DNA from: Chloroflexota bacterium
GTDB lineage: Bacteria; Chloroflexota; Limnocylindria; Limnocylindrales; CSP1-4
Length of the DNA: 64,000 nt
Assembly: GCA_919901745.1 (NCBI GenBank)
Contig: CAKKPP010000008.1
Location: 1-64,000, forward strand
Reading direction: 5' to 3'
The translations under genes were made by a program, and so were the position numbers. Below, piece after piece: positions 17,183-26,158 of this stretch. The notes under the pieces are model-generated. The model was not told the DNA's origin and did no database searches. It saw only the letters and a program-made list of their open reading frames with translations. Position 1 is the stretch's first letter; the number at the start of each line of letters is the position of its first letter.

Positions 17183-19023
17183 AGACCATCCGATTGACCG
17201 CGGCCCAGGCGCTGGTCCGGTGGCTGCTCGCGCAGCGCACCGTGATCGACGGGGATGAGGTTTCGCTGTTCGCCGGCGTCTTCGGCATCTTCGGCCACGG
17301 CAATGTCACGAGCCTCGGCGAGGCGCTGGAGCCCGTTCAGGACCGCCTGCCCATCTGGCGGGGGCACAACGAGCAGTCGATGGCGCTCGCCGCGGTCGCC
17401 TACGCCAAGGCGATGCGCGGCCGACGGATCATGATCGCCACGTCGTCGGTCGGCCCCGGCTCGACGAACTTCGTGACCGCCGCCGCGGCCGCCCACGCGA
17501 ATCGACTCCCGCTCCTGCTCCTCTCGGGCGACACGTTCCAGCACCGGATCGTCGATCCGGTCCTCCAGCAGGTCGAGCATTTCGACGACCCGACCATCAC
17601 GGTGGCCGATGCGTTCAAGCCCGTCACCCGCTATTGGGACCGGATCACCCGTCCCGAGCAGATCGTGCGATCGCTGCCACAGGCCCTGGCCGTCATGCTC
17701 GATCCAGCGACCCGCGGGCCTGCCTTCTTCGCGCTGCCGCAGGACGTCCAGGCGGAGGCCTACGACTTCCCGGCGGTCTTCTTCGAACCGCAGATCCACT
17801 ACATCCGCCGCCCGGGGCCGGACCCGCGCGACATCGAGGCCGCCGCGACCTTGCTGAGAGGGGCCGCCAGACCGTTGATCATCGCCGGTGGCGGCGTCCA
17901 CTACTCCGGGGCGGTCGACGCCCTCCGGGTCTTTGCCGAGAAGCGGCACATCCCGGTCGTCGAAACCGTCGCCGGCAAGGCGACCCTCCTCCACGATCAT
18001 CCAAACTACGCTGGCCCGGTCGGCGTCACCGGATCGACGGCCGCCAATGCCGTCGCAGCGCGGGCCGACGTGGTCCTCGCCATCGGGACGCGGTTGCAGG
18101 ACTTCACGACGGGTTCATGGGCACTGTTCGAGGATCCCGATGTCCGCTTCATCTCGGTCAACACGGCCGGCTGGGACGCCCACAAGCAGCGCGCCCAACC
18201 GGTGATCGGTGACGCGAGAGTCTCCATCGAGGCACTCGACGCGGTCATCGGCGAGTCCGCGGCATCGACAGATTGGCTCGCCTTTGCGCAGGCGCAGATC
18301 GCCGACTGGCATCGCTATCTCGACACCTGGAAGGGACGGACGCACGAAGGGGCGCCCGCGTACGCGGAGGTCATCTCGGTCATCAACGAGGTGTGCGCCG
18401 ACGACGACTACTGCCTCTCCGCGGCCGGCGGCCTGCCCGGCGAGTTGAGCATGGGTTGGCGCTCGAAGTCGATCGGCTCGTTCGATTCCGAATACGGCTA
18501 CTCGACGATGGGGTACGAGATCGCCGGTGCCTGGGGAGCCAGGATGGCGCGCAGCCACGGCGATGTCATCGCCTGGGTCGGCGACGGCTCCTACCTCATG
18601 ATGAATTCGGACATCTACTCCACCGTGATGACCGGCCACAAGGTGATCTTCATCGTCTGCGACAACGCCGGGTACGCGGTCATCAATCGTCTCCAGGTCA
18701 ATTCGGGCGGCGCCGAATTCAACAACCAGCTCGCGACGACCCGCCACGAGCGATACGTCCAGGTCGACTTCGTCAAGCACGCCGAGGCAATGGGCGCCGT
18801 CGCCGAAAAGGTCGAGCGGTTGCAGGACCTCCCGGCAGCCTTTGCGCGGGCCAAGGCTGCCGACCGAAGCTACGTGATCGTGGTTCCGATCGACCCCTAT
18901 GCCTGGACCGAGGGCGGTGCCTGGTGGGAGGTCGGCATTCCCGAGGTCAGCGATCGCGAACAGGTACGAACAGCCCGCGAGCGATGGGAAGTCGCCAAGA
19001 AGCGCCAGCGCGTCGGCGTCTGA
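17179..19023 (+). CDS. iolD: 3D-(3,5/4)-trihydroxycyclohexane-1,2-dione hydrolase IolD
   Basis: A thiamine-diphosphate enzyme that opens the inositol ring, giving 5-deoxy-glucuronate, the substrate of IolB. The 614-residue protein has the three-domain ThDP layout. The N-terminal pyrimidine domain includes FGHGNVTSLGEAL and HNEQSMALAA; the middle domain includes PLIIAGGGVHYSG. The ThDP/Mg motif begins at GDG, residues 468-470, and runs to NAGY. FGHGNV is characteristic of IolD rather than of acetolactate synthases. The start overlaps the aldolase stop by 4 bp. Together with IolB it makes the inositol assignment of the locus secure. Confidence 0.92.
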   Translation: MKTIRLTAAQALVRWLLAQRTVIDGDEVSLFAGVFGIFGHGNVTSLGEALEPVQDRLPIWRGHNEQSMALAAVAYAKAMRGRRIMIATSSVGPGSTNFVTAAAAAHANRLPLLLLSGDTFQHRIVDPVLQQVEHFDDPTITVADAFKPVTRYWDRITRPEQIVRSLPQALAVMLDPATRGPAFFALPQDVQAEAYDFPAVFFEPQIHYIRRPGPDPRDIEAAATLLRGAARPLIIAGGGVHYSGAVDALRVFAEKRHIPVVETVAGKATLLHDHPNYAGPVGVTGSTAANAVAARADVVLAIGTRLQDFTTGSWALFEDPDVRFISVNTAGWDAHKQRAQPVIGDARVSIEALDAVIGESAASTDWLAFAQAQIADWHRYLDTWKGRTHEGAPAYAEVISVINEVCADDDYCLSAAGGLPGELSMGWRSKSIGSFDSEYGYSTMGYEIAGAWGARMARSHGDVIAWVGDGSYLMMNSDIYSTVMTGHKVIFIVCDNAGYAVINRLQVNSGGAEFNNQLATTRHERYVQVDFVKHAEAMGAVAEKVERLQDLPAAFARAKAADRSYVIVVPIDPYAWTEGGAWWEVGIPEVSDREQVRTARERWEVAKKRQRVGV

Positions 19024-19026
19024 GCC

Positions 19027-19812
19027 GTGGCTGACCTCGACGGCAAGGTCGCGATCGTCACCGGCGCGGCATCCTACGTCGGCACAGCCATCGGGGCCGC
19101 GCTGGCATCCGCAGGGGCGAGGGTCGTTCTCGCCGACCGGGACGCAGCGCATGGCGCCGACGCGGCTGTCCGGCTCGGGAGCGACGCCATGTTCGTCGCC
19201 ACCGACGTGACCGACGATGCCCAGCTCGACCAACTGGTCGCGAGCGCCATGGATCGGTTCGGCCGTCTCGACATCCTCGTGGGCGCGGCGGCGATCTTCG
19301 ACGACGAGCGGCTCGACACCTCGCGCGAGCTGTGGCACCGCGTCCTCGACGTGAACCTGGTCTCGGCGGCCGTGCTGACGGGCAAGGCGTCGGCGCACAT
19401 GACCAGGGGCGGCGCGATCGTCCACCTCGCGTCGATCAGCGGCCGAGCGTCGCAACCGAACCGTGTCGTCTACAACGTGACGAAGGCCGGTCTCCTGATG
19501 CTGGTCAAGACGGCCGCCCAGCAGCTGGCTCCGCGGGGCATCCGCGTCAACGCCGTCTCGCCGGGATGGATGTGGAGCCGCAACATCGAGCGGCGCTACG
19601 GAACGCGCGCGCGGGCCGATGCGCTCGGAGCCGAGTTCCACGCCCTGGGCAGGATCGCGGATCCGGAGGAGGTCGCGGAGGCTGTGCTGTTCCTGGCCTC
19701 GGACCGGGCGTCGTTCGTGACCGGGATCGACCTGGTCGTCGACGGCGGCTATTCGGCGATGGGTCCCGAGGCCCTCGGCCAGGCGTTCGACAAGGTCCGG
19801 ACGATCCTCTAG
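19027..19812 (+). CDS. Short-chain dehydrogenase/reductase
   Basis: A classical SDR of 261 residues with TGAASYVG (12-19) for NAD(P) binding, the catalytic serine in HLASISG and YNVTK (Y149, K153). The usual NNAG stabilising motif is replaced by VGAAA. It ends with VVDGGYSAMG, typical of the family. It is the last gene of the iolE operon, 3 bp after iolD, and its end overlaps the convergent zinc dehydrogenase by 4 bp. It probably acts on a cyclitol or sugar acid; the exact substrate is not visible. Confidence 0.85.
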   Translation: MADLDGKVAIVTGAASYVGTAIGAALASAGARVVLADRDAAHGADAAVRLGSDAMFVATDVTDDAQLDQLVASAMDRFGRLDILVGAAAIFDDERLDTSRELWHRVLDVNLVSAAVLTGKASAHMTRGGAIVHLASISGRASQPNRVVYNVTKAGLLMLVKTAAQQLAPRGIRVNAVSPGWMWSRNIERRYGTRARADALGAEFHALGRIADPEEVAEAVLFLASDRASFVTGIDLVVDGGYSAMGPEALGQAFDKVRTIL

Positions 19813-20867
19813 CCGCGTGGCTCACCGGGTTCGTCACGCCGAGCCGGCCGCGATGACCCGGGTGTGATGACCACCTTGGTCGCCGCCCCGGTGCGGAGCA
19901 GATCGAGACCCTCGGTCAGGCGTTCGAGCGGCAGGACATGGGTCACGATCGGCCCCAGGGTCAGCGTCCCCTGCTCGACCATCCGGATCGCCTGCGGGAA
20001 CGTGAAACTCGTGATGTATGTCCCCATGACCGTCAGCGAACGAGCCGTGATCGTGTACTGATGGACCGGCGGACGCACGGTGGCGTTCTGTCCGAACAGG
20101 ACGATCCGTCCGCCGAGCGCGGCGGTGTCGATGGCCGAGCCGAACTGGGACCCGACGGCGTCGACGACGATGTCCGCGCCGGCCGGCAGCAGCTCATCGC
20201 GGCGGGCCGTGAAGTCGTCCGGCGCCAGGGAGCGGTCCGCCCCGACGGCCTCCGCGACCGCTCGCCGCGCCTCGGTCGGCTCGACCACGATGACCGGCGA
20301 GGCACCGGCCGCGCGAAAGACGGCGACGAACAGGCAGCCGATCGCCCCGGCGCCGAAGATGACCGCGGATTCGCCCGGCCGCGGATTCGCCCGGTTGGCC
20401 CCGTTGACGACGCAGGCGAGGGGCTCGATGAGCGCAGCGACCTCGGACGACGGGCCGTCGCCGAACGGATACACCGCGCTGGCGGGCGCCTTGGCGAACC
20501 GGGCCAGGGCCCCGTTGCGGAAGATGCCGAGCGCCTGGATGTTCTCGCAGTTCGCCGGCCGCCCGGCGCGGCAGAAGCGGCAGACCCCGCACTTGGGGTC
20601 CGGATCGACCGCGACCCGCTGTCCGACCGACAGTCCGCCCGCCGACGCCTCCGACCCGAGGCTCGTGATCCGGCCGATGAACTCGTGGCCCATCACGACG
20701 CCGGGAGTGGCCGGATGGCCGGGCGGCACGTTCAGGATCTGCAGGTCCGTCCCGCAGATACCACACGCCTCGACCTCGATGACGACATCGTCGGGCGCAT
20801 CGATCCGCGGGTCCGGGACGTCCTCGAGGCGAACGACGCCGTCACCCTTGAAGACGGCCGCGCGCAT
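19809..20867 (-). CDS. Zinc-dependent medium-chain dehydrogenase
   Basis: A sorbitol/threonine-dehydrogenase-like MDR enzyme of 352 residues. CGICGTD and GHEFIG provide catalytic zinc ligands, DPKCGVCRFCRAGRPANC holds the four structural-zinc cysteines, and GAGAIGCLFVAVF is the NAD-binding loop. It is the last gene of the LacI/ABC-transporter operon, with its start overlapping the upstream permease stop. It would oxidise a polyol or cyclitol taken up by that transporter. Confidence 0.85.
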   Translation of the reverse strand: MRAAVFKGDGVVRLEDVPDPRIDAPDDVVIEVEACGICGTDLQILNVPPGHPATPGVVMGHEFIGRITSLGSEASAGGLSVGQRVAVDPDPKCGVCRFCRAGRPANCENIQALGIFRNGALARFAKAPASAVYPFGDGPSSEVAALIEPLACVVNGANRANPRPGESAVIFGAGAIGCLFVAVFRAAGASPVIVVEPTEARRAVAEAVGADRSLAPDDFTARRDELLPAGADIVVDAVGSQFGSAIDTAALGGRIVLFGQNATVRPPVHQYTITARSLTVMGTYITSFTFPQAIRMVEQGTLTLGPIVTHVLPLERLTEGLDLLRTGAATKVVITPGSSRPARRDEPGEPRG

Positions 20868-21739
20868 CAGGCGTCCGCCTCGGCGGGCCGGCGATCGGGG
20901 CGTCGACGCGCGCGCCCCAGGACGACGGAGGCGATGGTGAAGATGAGGAGCGTGGCGACCAGCATGATCGTCGCCACGGCGTTGACCTCCGGGGTGACGC
21001 CGAACTTGATCCGGGTGTAGATGTAGGTCGGCAGCGTGGGCTGCGCACCGATCGTGAACCAGGTGATCACGAACTCATCGATCGACAGCGTCACGCTGAT
21101 GAGGGCACCGGCCAGGATGGCGGGCGAGATCAGCGGAAGGACGATGTGGCGAATGGCCTGGCGGGGCGACGCGCCCAGGTCGGCCGCCGCCCACTCGACC
21201 TGCCGGTCGAAGCTCTGCAGCCGGCTGGCCACGATCAGGACGACGAACGGTACCGTGAAGACCAGTTGACCGGCGATCACGGTGCCGAGGGAGAGCGGGA
21301 GATCGGCCGCTCGGGCGAAGTAGATCAGCAGGGACACGCCGATCAGGACGCCGGGCACCATGATCGGCAAGGTGAAGGCGATCCTGGTCGCGTTGGGCCA
21401 GCGGATCCCACCGCGCACCAGCACGAATGCGGCCATCGTGCCGATCACGGTAGCAAGGATCGCCACGGCCGTGGCGACGGTGATCGAGTTTCCGACGGCC
21501 CGCAGGAGGCTCCGATTGTCGAGAAGGACGTCGTACCAATGAAGCGTGAAGCCCGTGATCGGCAGACCCGGGGTCGCGCCCTCGTCGAACGAGAAGACCA
21601 CCATGAAGGCGATCGGCAGGTACAGGAAGATCATCAGCGCGCCGAACCAGAGCCGCAGGGCCCAGCGCACCGCACGGGCATCGTGGCTCACCGGCATCGT
21701 CTCGAGAGCGTCGACTCCGCTAGCCACGGGCGTAGACAT
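20867..21739 (-). CDS. ABC transporter permease, PotC type
   Basis: Inner-membrane permease of 290 residues with six predicted helices. The EAA loop that docks the ATPase is visible as EWAAADLGASPRQAIRHIVLPLI. The N-terminus is uncertain: ATG 21739 overlaps the upstream gene by 20 bp, and a second ATG at 21697 is possible. Similarity in layout is to the spermidine/putrescine (Pot) family, with two different permeases, one ATPase and one binding protein encoded together. Confidence 0.85.
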   Translation of the reverse strand: MSTPVASGVDALETMPVSHDARAVRWALRLWFGALMIFLYLPIAFMVVFSFDEGATPGLPITGFTLHWYDVLLDNRSLLRAVGNSITVATAVAILATVIGTMAAFVLVRGGIRWPNATRIAFTLPIMVPGVLIGVSLLIYFARAADLPLSLGTVIAGQLVFTVPFVVLIVASRLQSFDRQVEWAAADLGASPRQAIRHIVLPLISPAILAGALISVTLSIDEFVITWFTIGAQPTLPTYIYTRIKFGVTPEVNAVATIMLVATLLIFTIASVVLGRARRRPDRRPAEADA

Positions 21740-22637
21740 CCTCCACTCGCAGGTAGCGCCGGAACGCGATCAGGAGGATCAGCACGATCACCGCGATCAT
21801 GAAGCCGATGGCCGCACCCTCGGGTATGAGGGCGTTCTTGAAGAAGTTGGCCACGAGGTTGGCGATCAGGAGTCCCGATGCACCGCCGACCATCGACGGC
21901 GTCAGGAACTCGCCGAGGATCGGAATGAACACAAAGATGCAGGCGGTGATGATGCCCGGCCGGATCTGCGGCAGGAGGACATGCCGGAACGCCCGGAGCG
22001 AGTTGGCGCCGAGATCCTGGGCAGCCGTCACCTGCGTGAAGTCGAAGCGCTCCAGCGATGAATAGAGGACCAGTGCGGCGAATGGCACGTACACGTAGAC
22101 GAGGACGATGAAGGTGCCGACGTCGTTGTACACGAACAGAAACGACGGCTCCGAGATGACCCCGAGAGCCATGAGGACCTGGTTCAGCGCACCGTGTTCG
22201 CCGAGGATCGCCTGCCACGAGTAGACGCGCAGCAGGTAACTCGTCCAGAACGGGACGATGATGAGCAGGAGCGCGAATCGCGCCCAGCGGCGCGAGACGT
22301 AGCGGGCGAGGAAGTAGGCGACGGCAAAGGCACCCACGAGGCAGGCGAGGGTGACGCCGGCGCCCATCAACATGGTCTTGAGCAGCGTCCGGACGTAGCC
22401 CGGGTTTTCGAAGAAATTCACGTAGTTCTCGAGCGTCCAGACAGGCAGGACGTCGAGATTCACGTCCGTCGACCAGAACGAGAAGACGAACATCAATGCG
22501 AGGGGCACAAAGAAGAGGCCGATCAGGATGAACCCGGCCGGCAGGAACGGCGCGAGCTGCCGCAGCCTGGCAGCCCGCCCGCTTCTGGGCGAGGCCGGCG
22601 GAGCCACGGCGGCCCCGCCGACGATCTCGGTCGACAT
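21720..22637 (-). CDS. ABC transporter permease, PotB type
   Basis: Partner permease of 305 residues. An N-terminal cytoplasmic tail rich in Ala/Pro/Arg precedes the first helix (FLPAGFILIGLFFVPLALMFVF). The EAA motif appears as TAAQDLGANSLRAFRHVLLPQI. Helix FVFSFW followed by a large periplasmic loop is typical of PotB-like subunits. It lies 29 bp downstream of the binding-protein gene. Together with the neighbouring subunits it forms a complete importer for a small, probably cationic or polyol solute. Confidence 0.85.
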   Translation of the reverse strand: MSTEIVGGAAVAPPASPRSGRAARLRQLAPFLPAGFILIGLFFVPLALMFVFSFWSTDVNLDVLPVWTLENYVNFFENPGYVRTLLKTMLMGAGVTLACLVGAFAVAYFLARYVSRRWARFALLLIIVPFWTSYLLRVYSWQAILGEHGALNQVLMALGVISEPSFLFVYNDVGTFIVLVYVYVPFAALVLYSSLERFDFTQVTAAQDLGANSLRAFRHVLLPQIRPGIITACIFVFIPILGEFLTPSMVGGASGLLIANLVANFFKNALIPEGAAIGFMIAVIVLILLIAFRRYLRVEDVYARG

Positions 22638-22666
22638 CGCCCGAGACTGGATCGAGATCCGCGCCG

Positions 22667-23776
22667 CTAGGCTGCGAAGACGTCGTTGAAGAGCTGGATC
22701 GACTTCTCGGTCGAGGTGCCCGGGCCCTTCAGGGTTGTGGCTGCAAGGATCGACTCGGATTCGTTGTAGTGATACCGATCGGCGCGATCCTTCTCCCCCT
22801 GGTCGACCAGGACCTTGTAGGCCGCCTCGTTAAAGAGCGGCCGACCGTGCGTGATGAAGTTGGCGGCGATGTTCTCGGCCACTTCCGCCTTCTCGAGGTA
22901 GGGGAAGATCAGCGAGGTGTTCGCGCCGCCCTTGACCACCATCTCCGCATCCATCCAGCCGACCGTTCCCTCCTTCGGGATATACCCCTTGATCTCCGGT
23001 CCGCCGCCGTCCTTCACCCGGTCCTCGTTGCCAAGGTTCCCGGTGATGAGATACGCCTCCTCGCTGATCATCGAGTTGACGCTGTCGGTGGCCTGCTGTG
23101 CGAAGCGCAGGACGTTGGGCTTGAGCCGCTCGAGGTAACCCTTGACCGTGGCCAGCTGGTCGTCGGTCATGTTGTAGACGTCGTCAAAGCCCGCCGCCTT
23201 GCCCATGTAGGCGACGATCTCCTCGGGCTGGTTTTCGACCACGATGCGCTTCTCGTATTTCGGGTCGAAGAGGACCTCCCAGGAGTCCGGGGCCGGGTCG
23301 ACGAACTTCGGGTTGTAATAGATGCTGATCGGCGACCAGCCGAACGGGTACCCGAGATACCCTTCGGGCTTGGTCCAGATCGGGAATTCCCTCGCGAACG
23401 GGTAGAGCTGCGAGGCGACCTTGAGATCGTTGATGTCGAACGGCTCGATGAGCCCGTCCTTGTAGTAGGCGTCGGGCACCCACAGGGCGTCGCCCGAGAT
23501 CATGTCGAGTTGCCCCTTGACCTCCTTGAGCTTGGCGAAGCCCTCGGCATTGCCCGCGAGCTCACTGATATTGGCGATGATCTTGTCCGATGCCTCGATC
23601 GCCTTGAGTTGTTCGTCGATGTAGTGATCGCCCCAGGTCATCCAGTTGAACGTCCCGCCCTGCCCGCCGGTCACGTTACAGGCGGCCGTGACACCGCCCA
23701 GCGAAACAACCGCGCCGACGGCGGCGGAAATCTGCAGGAACCTGCGACGCGAGTACTGCTGATCGAATACAGCCAT
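22667..23776 (-). CDS. Extracellular solute-binding lipoprotein, PotD type
   Basis: The start was set at ATG 23776: the GGAGGAGG ribosome site directly abuts the upstream ATG at 23785 but is 9 nt from this one. The N-terminus has a twin-arginine-type motif (SRRRFLQ, residues 9-15), a hydrophobic stretch and a lipobox ending at Cys33, so it is probably exported folded and lipidated. The body resembles spermidine/putrescine-binding proteins (NWMTWGDHYID, YPFGWSPISIYYN). A polyamine-type binder inside an inositol regulon is the main reason to suspect an amino-cyclitol substrate. Confidence 0.85.
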   Translation of the reverse strand: MAVFDQQYSRRRFLQISAAVGAVVSLGGVTAACNVTGGQGGTFNWMTWGDHYIDEQLKAIEASDKIIANISELAGNAEGFAKLKEVKGQLDMISGDALWVPDAYYKDGLIEPFDINDLKVASQLYPFAREFPIWTKPEGYLGYPFGWSPISIYYNPKFVDPAPDSWEVLFDPKYEKRIVVENQPEEIVAYMGKAAGFDDVYNMTDDQLATVKGYLERLKPNVLRFAQQATDSVNSMISEEAYLITGNLGNEDRVKDGGGPEIKGYIPKEGTVGWMDAEMVVKGGANTSLIFPYLEKAEVAENIAANFITHGRPLFNEAAYKVLVDQGEKDRADRYHYNESESILAATTLKGPGTSTEKSIQLFNDVFAA

Positions 23777-23781
23777 TCTCT

Positions 23782-24927
23782 TCATCCTCCTCCTGTTTCC
23801 TCGCCGACGTCAGGTTCGTCGCCTGCGGCGACGATCGTCGACTCGCGCGGATCCCACCAAACGTGCACCTCTCGATCGACCATCTCCTCCTCGGCAGCGC
23901 CCTTGCCCGACTCATGAAAGCGGATGGAAACGAGGACACCGGCGTCGGTCTTGACCGTGATCCTCGTGTGGTTGCCCATGAACGCCACATTGGCCGCGCG
24001 GCCGGCGATGACGGCCATCGGTGCCGGTCCGGTGGGCGCGATTGGCCCCACGGCCACCGATTCAGGCCGAACCATGAGGGTGGCCGGCCCGGTCGTCCGG
24101 GTCGAGCCGAACCCTGGCACCACCGGCAACTCCGTCCCTTCTCGCAGCCGGAAGATCGGTCCGGGTCCGTCGTTCCTCAGCTCGCCGCCGAGGAAGTTCG
24201 ACTCCCCGATGAAGTCGGCCACGAACCGATCGACCGGCCGCTGGTAGATCTCCCGCGGCGACCCGATCTGGCGAATGCGGCCGCCGGCCATGACCGCGAT
24301 CCGCGTGGCCATGGACAGCGCTTCCTCCTGGTCGTGGGTGACGAACACGAAGGTCGTCCCGACCTGGCGATGGATGCGCGACAGCTCGACCTGCATCTGC
24401 TTGCGCAGTTTGAGGTCGAGCGCGCCGAGTGGCTCGTCGAGCAAGAGCACGGCCGGTCGCTTGGCGAGCGCTCGGGCCAGCGCGACCCGCTGGGCCTGGC
24501 CACCGGACAGCTGGCCCGGGTAGCGATCGTGAAACCCGGCCAGGTCAACGAGCTCGAGATACTCGTCCACACGGCGACCGATGTCGGATGCCGGAAGCCC
24601 CTCCATCCGCAGCCCGAAGGCAACGTTCTCGGCCACGGTCATGTGTGGGAAGAGCGCGTAGTTCTGGAAAACCGTGTTGACGTTCCGTTTGTGGGGCGGC
24701 AGGTCGTTGACGCGGCGGCCCTCGATCCGGAGCTCGCCCGACGTGAGAGGCACGAATCCACCGATCAGATTGAGCGTCGTTGTCTTGCCGCAGCCCGACG
24801 GGCCGAGCAGGCAGAAGAACTCCCCGGCCTGGATCTGGAGCGACAGGCCGTCGAGCGCGACCGCCTCGCCATAGCGCTTCATGACATCGACCAATTCGAT
24901 GGCCGGCGCCGCGGAACCGTCGCTCAT
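23782..24927 (-). CDS. ABC transporter ATP-binding protein, PotA type
   Basis: An ATPase of about 381 residues. Walker A is GPSGCGKTT, the signature is LSGGQAQRVALARAL, Walker B is VLLLDEPLGALD and the switch His is in FVTHDQEEAL. The C-terminal TOBE region (VRPESVAVGP) is typical of PotA/MalK-type subunits, which often bind regulators. The ATG at 24927 overlaps the LacI stop by 1 bp; a GTG at 24930 is equally possible. It energises the importer encoded downstream. Confidence 0.9.
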   Translation of the reverse strand: MSDGSAAPAIELVDVMKRYGEAVALDGLSLQIQAGEFFCLLGPSGCGKTTTLNLIGGFVPLTSGELRIEGRRVNDLPPHKRNVNTVFQNYALFPHMTVAENVAFGLRMEGLPASDIGRRVDEYLELVDLAGFHDRYPGQLSGGQAQRVALARALAKRPAVLLLDEPLGALDLKLRKQMQVELSRIHRQVGTTFVFVTHDQEEALSMATRIAVMAGGRIRQIGSPREIYQRPVDRFVADFIGESNFLGGELRNDGPGPIFRLREGTELPVVPGFGSTRTTGPATLMVRPESVAVGPIAPTGPAPMAVIAGRAANVAFMGNHTRITVKTDAGVLVSIRFHESGKGAAEEEMVDREVHVWWDPRESTIVAAGDEPDVGEETGGG

Positions 24928-26018
24928 CACCCGCCCCCCCGTGCCGTCCCGACCACCCCGGCGGAAGCGACGCGACGGTTGGTGGTCACCTGGCGGGGCG
25001 GCGTGGTCTCGCCGATGACGAGCCGGACCGGCAGGACCTCCGATGGCGGCAGCGACCCGTCTCGCGCGGACGCCACGAGCATCCCCAACGCCCGACGGCC
25101 GAGTTCCACGGATGGCACGGCAACGGTCGTGAGTCGGGGTCGCAACCTGGCCGACAGCGCAATCCCGTCGAAGCCCACGACGGCGATGTCGGCCGGGACG
25201 TCAAGCGACGTCAGGCGCAGGGCATCCATCAAGGCAATCGCAAGCTTGTCGTCATAGCAGATCACGGCGTCCGGACGATCGGCTGCGAGGGCATCCGCCA
25301 CCATCGACGGATCCCGCCAGCCCTCCAGGCCAGCATCATAGACATGCATCGGTTCCCCGAGGAGGCCATGCAGCGCCAGGGCCGCGGCAGACCGGCGCAT
25401 CACATCCGACGCGCCTCCACCCGCATCCACGTACGCGATCCGGCGATAGCCGCGCTCGACCAGGTGACGGACCGCAGCCAGCATGCCTGCTTCATCGTCG
25501 CTCCGCAGCACGCCCCGATCGGGTGCGTGACCGTCGGCGAGACCCGGAAACTCGGGCTTGACGAAGACGACCCGGGCCTTCGGCACCCGAGCGTAAACCT
25601 CGGCCGGGGCGCTGACGCATGAAGCAAGGACGATCCCGTCGGCTCGGTGCTCGACGAACGTCCGCAGTGCCCGGCGTTCTCGCTCCGGATCGTGGAGTCC
25701 GGTCATCATGAAGACGGCGTAGCCCTGCGCGGAGGCCGCCTCCTCGAAGCCGGCAGCCATCTGGCCATGGACCGGATCGGCGAGGTCGTCGAGCAGGAGG
25801 CCCAGGATGTGCGTTCGCCGGGCGCGCAGACTTCGTGCGGCGGCGTTGGGCACGTAACCAAGCGTCGTCGCGGAGGCGTGGACGGCCTCACGGGTCGCCT
25901 CGCCGATCCGCGGGTCGTCCTTGAGTGCGCGCGACGCGGTTGACTCGGAGATCCCGGCGCCGCGAGCCACGTCGGCCAGCAGGACCCGTCGCTCGCCCAC
26001 CCGGCGTGCTCGTGCCAT
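24927..26018 (-). CDS. LacI-family transcriptional regulator
   Basis: A 363-residue repressor. Its N-terminal helix-turn-helix reads LLADVARGAGISESTASRAL, followed by the hinge (LGYVPNAAARSLRARRT) and a periplasmic-binding-protein-like effector domain. It opens the operon that encodes the ABC importer and a zinc dehydrogenase. A LacI-type operator lies upstream of its own leader at 26159-26172, and a second operator controls the divergent iol operons, so it is the obvious local regulator. The effector is probably the imported cyclitol or an early product. Start ATG 26018 lies 2 bp after a 28-codon upstream reading frame. Confidence 0.9.
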   Translation of the reverse strand: MARARRVGERRVLLADVARGAGISESTASRALKDDPRIGEATREAVHASATTLGYVPNAAARSLRARRTHILGLLLDDLADPVHGQMAAGFEEAASAQGYAVFMMTGLHDPERERRALRTFVEHRADGIVLASCVSAPAEVYARVPKARVVFVKPEFPGLADGHAPDRGVLRSDDEAGMLAAVRHLVERGYRRIAYVDAGGGASDVMRRSAAALALHGLLGEPMHVYDAGLEGWRDPSMVADALAADRPDAVICYDDKLAIALMDALRLTSLDVPADIAVVGFDGIALSARLRPRLTTVAVPSVELGRRALGMLVASARDGSLPPSEVLPVRLVIGETTPPRQVTTNRRVASAGVVGTARGGG

Positions 26019-26020
26019 GC

Positions 26021-26107
26021 CTACAGCATGCCTGCGCGAGTCCGGAGCACCTCGGTGACCTCGGCGACCTCCTCGTCGCCGATGAGATCGAGCCCGGGTC
26101 CTGGCAC
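26021..26107 (-). CDS. 28-codon upstream frame, relic of an aminotransferase start
   Basis: From GTG 26107, with GGGAGG 5 nt upstream, a 28-residue frame ends in TAG at 26021, 2 bp before the lacI ATG. Its first residues (VPGPGLDLIGDEEVAEV) align with the start of the aminotransferase at 12278 (MPGPGVELIGEEEIAEV), with 15 of 21 identities across the first part. Both are preceded by a strong ribosome site and a LacI-type operator. It is either the stub of a deleted aminotransferase gene or a reused leader that couples translation to lacI. It is too short for routine gene calling. Confidence 0.6.
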   Translation of the reverse strand: MPGPGLDLIGDEEVAEVTEVLRTRAGML

Positions 26108-26158
26108 AAACGCCTCCCGCTACCGCTCCCTGCTCCTCGCGACGCCCCCTGCCGCACG

